This document shows, piece by piece, positions 9,062 through 12,195 of a DNA stretch of 12,195 bases (its first letter is position 1; each line of letters opens with the position of its first letter). The notes under the pieces are model-generated. The model had not been told where the DNA came from. It was given only the letters and a program-made list of their open reading frames with translations, and did no database searches. The translations under genes were made by a program, and so were the position numbers. The stretch comes from JBBDRV01 sp040905285 (GTDB taxonomy: Bacteria; Bacteroidota; Rhodothermia; Balneolales; Balneolaceae), in assembly GCA_040905285.1 (NCBI GenBank), contig JBBDRV010000022.1, positions 1 through 12,195 on the forward strand. Direction: 5' to 3'.

Positions 9062-9146
9062 GGGTTTCAGGAGGTCACTGATAGCCGCCTTCGTTCAGCA
9101 GGTGTTAAACCCTCCTGCTTTGGACCTCAATGACTCCTGAATACCC
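9062..9146 (-). ncRNA. Strongly structured element, possible 5' leader RNA of the sigma-factor gene
   Basis: The segments 9062-9081 and 9127-9146 can form a stem of 19 base pairs interrupted by two single-base bulges, with one G-U pair when read as minus-strand RNA. The central part is tcaggaggtcactga (9067-9081) against tcaatgactcctga (9127-9140). Inside it a second hairpin is possible, with agcagg (9097-9102) pairing with cctgct (9114-9119) around an 11-base loop. No T run follows on the minus strand, so it is not a terminator. Its position, about 80 bases upstream of the sigma-factor start and downstream of a candidate promoter, suggests a regulatory leader. I could not match it to a known riboswitch. 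A small inverted-repeat (MITE-like) insertion is an alternative, but no target-site duplication is evident. Confidence 0.4.
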
Positions 9147-9158
9147 AGTAAAGAAAAA

Positions 9159-9192
9159 ATTGTGCCAACATTCCCATATATGCCAAATTATA
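9159..9192 (-). promoter_or_regulatory. Candidate promoter(s) of the sigma-factor gene
   Basis: On the minus strand TTGGCA (9186-9181) and CACAAT (9164-9159) are 16 bases apart and match five and four positions of the sigma-70-type consensus. Alternatively, a perfect TATAAT (9192-9187), directly followed by TTGG, resembles the Bacteroidota TAnnTTTG element off by one base, but its -35 partner is weak. Either start would place the structured element within a leader of about 150-200 bases. Confidence 0.3.
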
Positions 9193-9324
9193 CCTTGTCA
9201 TTTATTCTGCTTCAGGGACAGTGGCACATTTCCTTACATTTGTACCCGGAATATATTGGTTTGTTTCCCGACGTAACATAACATATAAATGCTATCTCTG
9301 CCTGTTAATGCTCTCCCTCAGCGG

Positions 9325-11184
9325 CTATACTTCTTTTTTCTTCTGAAAATAATTGTATACCGATTCCCCCCTTTTTATACCCGCCTTATCCTGGAGCTCT
9401 TCCAGAGCGGCAGAGGATATTTCTTTCACCGAACCAAATGATCTGATCAATTCTCTGGCCGTTTTTTCCCCCACCCCTTCTATCCCGGTCAATTCAGTCT
9501 GCACAATTCGTTTTGACCTTTTGGACTTATGAAAATTGATAGCAAAACGGTGAGCCTCATCTCTGGCCTGCTGGAGCAATTTCAAAGCGGATGACGTTTT
9601 TGGAATCATCACAGGCTCCGTTTTTCCCGGCAGGAACAACTCCTCCAGACGCTTTGCCAGTCCAACGACTTCTCCTGCATGTTCATACCCGATTTCTTCC
9701 AGGGCCTCCAGTGCGGCATTCAGCTGCCCCTTTCCGCCATCAATGACAATCAGGTCCGGAGCCTGCAGACCCTGGTCCCTGACCCTCAAATAGCGTCTTT
9801 TCACTACCTCCTTCATAGATGCATAATCATCAGCTCCCGTAACATTTTTAATATGGAACCGTTTGTACTCGCTTTTACGCGGTTTGGCATCAACAAAACA
9901 GACCATCGATGCTGCCGGGTCACTTCCCTGTATATTGGAATTGTCAAAACACTCAATGCGCCGCGGCAACCTCTGCAGTTGCAGGTATTCCTTTAAATCT
10001 TTTACAGACTGGGGTATGCGCTCCCGCTGAGCCCTGGCTTTTTCCAGTTTTCTCTCTCCCAGGATAAGCCGGGCATTTGACTGGGCCATTGATATCAATT
10101 GTTTTTTTTCTCCAATTTTTGGGTGACTTACCGGCACTTTTCTTCCGAGCTGCTGCCACAGGTATTCCAGCAGGGGGTCGGGATCGGGAAGCGCCTCACT
10201 CACATAAACCTCATCCGGGATGGCCCCGGCAAACTGCCCCGTGTAATAGTCCTCCACAAATGACTGCATTATATCACCGGGAGATGTATCTCTTATATTC
10301 TTCAGGAAACGGTTAAATTTACCGATCAGCTTTCCCTCCCGTATTTTAAACAGAACGCCGCAGGCCTCGCCCAGTTCCTCATCGACGGAAAGGGCAAACA
10401 GATCCCTGTTGACGACCCTGTCTGCAACAATTTTCATCTTCCGGTTGTATTTGACCAGGGAATCAAGAGAATCCCGGATCTGTGCCGCATGTTCAAAATC
10501 CAGCGCATCCGATGCAATCTGCATCTCATCCTTCAGTTTACGCATGAGGTCTTCGGTTTTCCCGTTCAGCATGCGTTTCACATTCTCCATAACAGCCCTG
10601 TACTTCTCAATCTCCCAGTCCCCGGAACAGTTATCCAGATAGTCATCAAAACAGGAGTGCCATTTCGGCACCTCTTTTATTCTGTCTACTGTTCGCGGAT
10701 TTACGGCACAGGTGCAAAGGCCAAACGTCTTTCGGATCGATTCAAGCATTCTTCTCATATGCCCTACATGATCGTAAGGGCCGAAATACCTTGTGCCGTC
10801 TCTCCTGATGGTTCTGGTCGGGAATACACGGGGACGCTCATCAGCCGTCAGGCAAACATAGGGATAGGTTTTATCATCCCTGTACATAATATTATACCTG
10901 GGATGATGTTTTTTTATCAGGTTGTTTTCCAGTATCAGAGCTTCCGCTTCCGAATCTGTAATTATAACATCCACATCGCTGATCTTGGAGATCATCAGTT
11001 TAATGCGGCCGTTGTGATTCCCCGAATTCTGAAAATAGGATCGTACCCGGTGGCGAAGCCTCTTGGCCTTTCCGACATACAGTATCTCATTCCGGTCGTC
11101 CCTGAAGCGGTAGACTCCCGGAGTGGATGGCAACCTGTCAATTTTTTCCTTAAGTATGGATTCTGGCATGATGAATTCTGACAT
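9325..11184 (-). CDS. uvrC: UvrABC excinuclease subunit C
   Basis: A 619-residue UvrC, the dual endonuclease that cuts 3' and 5' of a DNA lesion after UvrA/UvrB recognition in nucleotide excision repair. The GIY-YIG nuclease occupies about 20-105, with GVYRFRD (23-29), ILYVGKAKRLRHRV (34-47) and SEAEALILENNLIKKHHPRYN (78-98). A UVR motif that binds UvrB lies at about 211-245. The RNase H-like C-terminal nuclease has Asp414 (ECFDNSNIQG), the DDYASM segment at 452-457, Asp482 (VIDGGKGQLN) and His545 (DEAHRFAI). A helix-hairpin-helix domain (LTGIEGVGEKTAREL, 565-579) ends the protein. The frame is open upstream to 11313, but that part translates low-complexity repeat DNA, so the ATG at 11184 (or Met6 at 11169) is the real start. 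The cysteine cluster is Cys157, 159, 178 and 186, and the usual final Pro-Cys is replaced by Asp-Trp. Confidence 0.96.
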   Translation of the reverse strand: MSEFIMPESILKEKIDRLPSTPGVYRFRDDRNEILYVGKAKRLRHRVRSYFQNSGNHNGRIKLMISKISDVDVIITDSEAEALILENNLIKKHHPRYNIMYRDDKTYPYVCLTADERPRVFPTRTIRRDGTRYFGPYDHVGHMRRMLESIRKTFGLCTCAVNPRTVDRIKEVPKWHSCFDDYLDNCSGDWEIEKYRAVMENVKRMLNGKTEDLMRKLKDEMQIASDALDFEHAAQIRDSLDSLVKYNRKMKIVADRVVNRDLFALSVDEELGEACGVLFKIREGKLIGKFNRFLKNIRDTSPGDIMQSFVEDYYTGQFAGAIPDEVYVSEALPDPDPLLEYLWQQLGRKVPVSHPKIGEKKQLISMAQSNARLILGERKLEKARAQRERIPQSVKDLKEYLQLQRLPRRIECFDNSNIQGSDPAASMVCFVDAKPRKSEYKRFHIKNVTGADDYASMKEVVKRRYLRVRDQGLQAPDLIVIDGGKGQLNAALEALEEIGYEHAGEVVGLAKRLEELFLPGKTEPVMIPKTSSALKLLQQARDEAHRFAINFHKSKRSKRIVQTELTGIEGVGEKTARELIRSFGSVKEISSAALEELQDKAGIKRGESVYNYFQKKKEV

Positions 11185-11246
11185 TGGGACAAGATCCGGT
11201 GTCCGGCAACCGGCAGCATAATGCAGCGGAGGAAACACCATACAAC

Positions 11247-11320
11247 AACAAAAACAAGCAATGAGAACAACAACAAGCAATGAGAACAACAACAAGCAAT
11301 GAGCAATGAGCAATGAGCAA
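11247..11320. repeat. Nested tandem repeats (three 19-bp units, then three 7-bp units) between uvrC and the pseudouridine synthase gene
   Basis: Three consecutive 19-base units, aacaacaacaagcaatgag, occupy 11247-11303 (the first has two A/C differences or fewer). The last seven bases, caatgag, are then repeated at 11304-11310 and 11311-11317, followed by a partial caa. The tract fills the divergent gap between uvrC and the plus-strand gene, and the start codon of the latter lies inside the last 7-bp copy. Similar 7-bp caatgag repeats are, to my knowledge, scattered in Bacteroidota-type genomes. Copy number could vary by slippage. Confidence 0.85.
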
Positions 11321-12002
11321 ATCTACCGGGACACGACCCGACATTCCCATTCTTTATGAGGACAATCATCTGTTGATCATCATAAAACCGGTGGATGTGC
11401 TCTCCCAGCAAGATTACACCGGAGATCCTGATGTACTCACCCTCTGCAAGGCCTATCTCAGGAATAAATATAACAAATCCGGCAACGCTTTTTTAGGCCT
11501 GGTTCACCGGCTGGACCGGCCGGCCGGAGGTGTCATGGTACTGGCAAAAACATCCAAAGCGGCCTCACGTATTTCCGAACAGATCAGAAACCACACTTTT
11601 CAGAAACGCTATCAGGTGGTTGTCTCTGGCAGAACCGCCCCTAACGGCGTATTGATTCATCACCTGCAGAAAAATTCCGAAACCAATTTTGTCACTGTTT
11701 CAGCGAACAGGGATCGTTCAAAAAAAGCGGAATTGAGCTATATCCGGAAAGCTTACAACCCGTTGAAAAACCTGTCCCTTCTTCAGGTCAGTCTGATTAC
11801 CGGCAGGCCTCATCAGATCCGCGTACAGTTCTCCGCAGAAGGATACCCGCTCGCCGGAGACAGAAAGTACGGCAGCCGGGTTCAGGATTCGGCCGGGCCG
11901 GCTTTGTTTGCGTCTTCAGTACGGTTCGCCCACCCCGTTAACGGCCAACAGGTTGAATTCACTTCTGACTGCCCGGACCACAAACCATGGAATTATTTTT
12001 AA
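11313..12002 (+). CDS. RluA-family RNA pseudouridine synthase
   Basis: A 229-residue pseudouridine synthase of the RluA/RluD superfamily that isomerises uridine to pseudouridine in rRNA or tRNA. The catalytic motif HRLDRPAGG (65-73) contains the nucleophilic Asp68. ILYEDNHLLIIIKP (13-26) marks the first strand of the catalytic fold, and GRPHQIRVQF (164-173) and GDRKYG (182-187) are family signatures. There is no N-terminal S4 domain, so it resembles the short RluA/TruC/YqcB-like group rather than RluC or RluD. The target site cannot be told from sequence. The gene is divergent from uvrC. The first in-frame ATG was chosen; it lies in the third 7-bp repeat copy and no canonical Shine-Dalgarno sequence precedes it, though each repeat carries a weak GAG. 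Confidence 0.93.
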   Translation: MSKSTGTRPDIPILYEDNHLLIIIKPVDVLSQQDYTGDPDVLTLCKAYLRNKYNKSGNAFLGLVHRLDRPAGGVMVLAKTSKAASRISEQIRNHTFQKRYQVVVSGRTAPNGVLIHHLQKNSETNFVTVSANRDRSKKAELSYIRKAYNPLKNLSLLQVSLITGRPHQIRVQFSAEGYPLAGDRKYGSRVQDSAGPALFASSVRFAHPVNGQQVEFTSDCPDHKPWNYF

Positions 12003-12018
12003 CCAAAGTTATTTTTTG

Positions 12019-12093
12019 ATTACACTGTACCAGGATTTTTATTACACTGTACCAGGATTTTTATTACACCATCCTGATTAATTACACACCTGT
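12019..12093. repeat. 22-bp tandem repeats downstream of the pseudouridine synthase gene
   Basis: Two perfect 22-base units occupy 12019-12040 and 12041-12062. Each begins with attacactgtaccagg and ends in a T run. Two diverged copies start with attacac at 12063 and 12081, so the phase is kept at 22, 22 and 18 bases. Every perfect unit contains the small dyad TACA-C-TGTA. A spacing near two helical turns would put the copies on the same face of DNA, as in arrays of repressor or initiator sites. It lies 17 bases after a stop codon and before the window edge, so a following gene might be controlled by it. Confidence 0.75.
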
Positions 12094-12195
12094 TCCGCCG
12101 GGATATGTAAGGAAAGGTTATACTACTTGCAATCTGTCGAACTTGGGAACAGAAAGCGAGCAGGATGAGATTTTGGCACAATGGAATTTGCACAA

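Larger units (their letters stand above)
8982..9324. other. Intergenic region between uvrC and the sigma-factor gene
   Basis: This 343-base region holds the upstream control region of the sigma-factor gene on the minus strand. It contains a candidate promoter around 9159-9192 and a large imperfect inverted repeat at 9062-9146, both listed separately. No open reading frame or tRNA was recognised, and no clear intrinsic terminator for uvrC follows its stop codon. Confidence 0.5.

Noticed and set aside
9103..9112. Integron attC-like core (gttaaac) within the structured element
   Set aside because: attC sites need matching core sites at the outer ends of the palindrome; here the word is in the hairpin loop and there is no integrase or cassette context.
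9062..9146. Intrinsic terminator of uvrC
   Set aside because: The stem is interrupted, encloses another hairpin, lies about 180 bases after the stop codon and is not followed by a T run on the minus strand.
11185..11313. N-terminal extension of UvrC by 43 residues to an ATG at 11313
   Set aside because: The extension translates the 19-bp/7-bp repeats into Leu/Val/Cys-rich low complexity and makes UvrC longer than its family; the conserved protein starts at 11184 or 11169.
12174..12192. Sigma-54-like promoter (TGGCAC ... TTTGCA)
   Set aside because: The distance between the GG and GC elements is 13 bases instead of the required 10. The similar word on the minus strand at 9168 has the right spacing but lacks the GC of the -12 element.

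Overview
This window looks like an ordinary chromosomal segment from a member of the Bacteroidota/Rhodothermota/Balneolota group. That placement is an inference from three things. First, parA, parB and a DUF5683 membrane protein lie in tandem, an arrangement familiar from that group. Second, most genes lack a Shine-Dalgarno sequence. Third, the anti-sigma factor is of the zinc-free, single-helix kind. No rRNA, tRNA, CRISPR array, transposase or phage gene was seen.

Layout from left to right. Every gene is on the minus strand except the last. A small secreted protein of unknown function (51-440) lies downstream of transketolase (543-2570). A secreted TPR-repeat protein (2804-3853) follows, with a clear intrinsic terminator at 2752-2776. 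After a 342-base AT-rich gap comes a cluster that, in transcription order, runs parA (7403 to 6606), parB (6590 to 5664), a DUF5683 protein overlapping the end of parB, and a LOG-family nucleotide phosphoribohydrolase (4873 to 4196). Further right are an ECF-type sigma factor (8981 to 8346) and its probable membrane anti-sigma factor (8349 to 7762), joined by a four-base ATGA overlap. Next is uvrC (11184 to 9325). Finally an RluA-family pseudouridine synthase (11313-12002) is transcribed divergently from uvrC on the plus strand.

Functionally this is mostly housekeeping: carbon metabolism (transketolase), chromosome segregation (ParA/ParB), nucleotide excision repair (UvrC), RNA modification (RluA type) and an envelope-linked sigma/anti-sigma switch. 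No multi-gene undescribed system is evident among the proteins.

The most interesting signals are non-coding. (1) An 85-base, strongly self-complementary element (9062-9146) lies between a candidate promoter and the sigma-factor gene, so it may be a structured 5' leader. (2) Three 19-bp repeats run into three 7-bp repeats that place the rluA-family start codon inside the last copy. (3) Two perfect 22-bp tandem repeats (12019-12062), with diverged further copies, lie after the pseudouridine synthase gene. (4) A possible 51-codon plus-strand reading frame sits in the parA upstream region.
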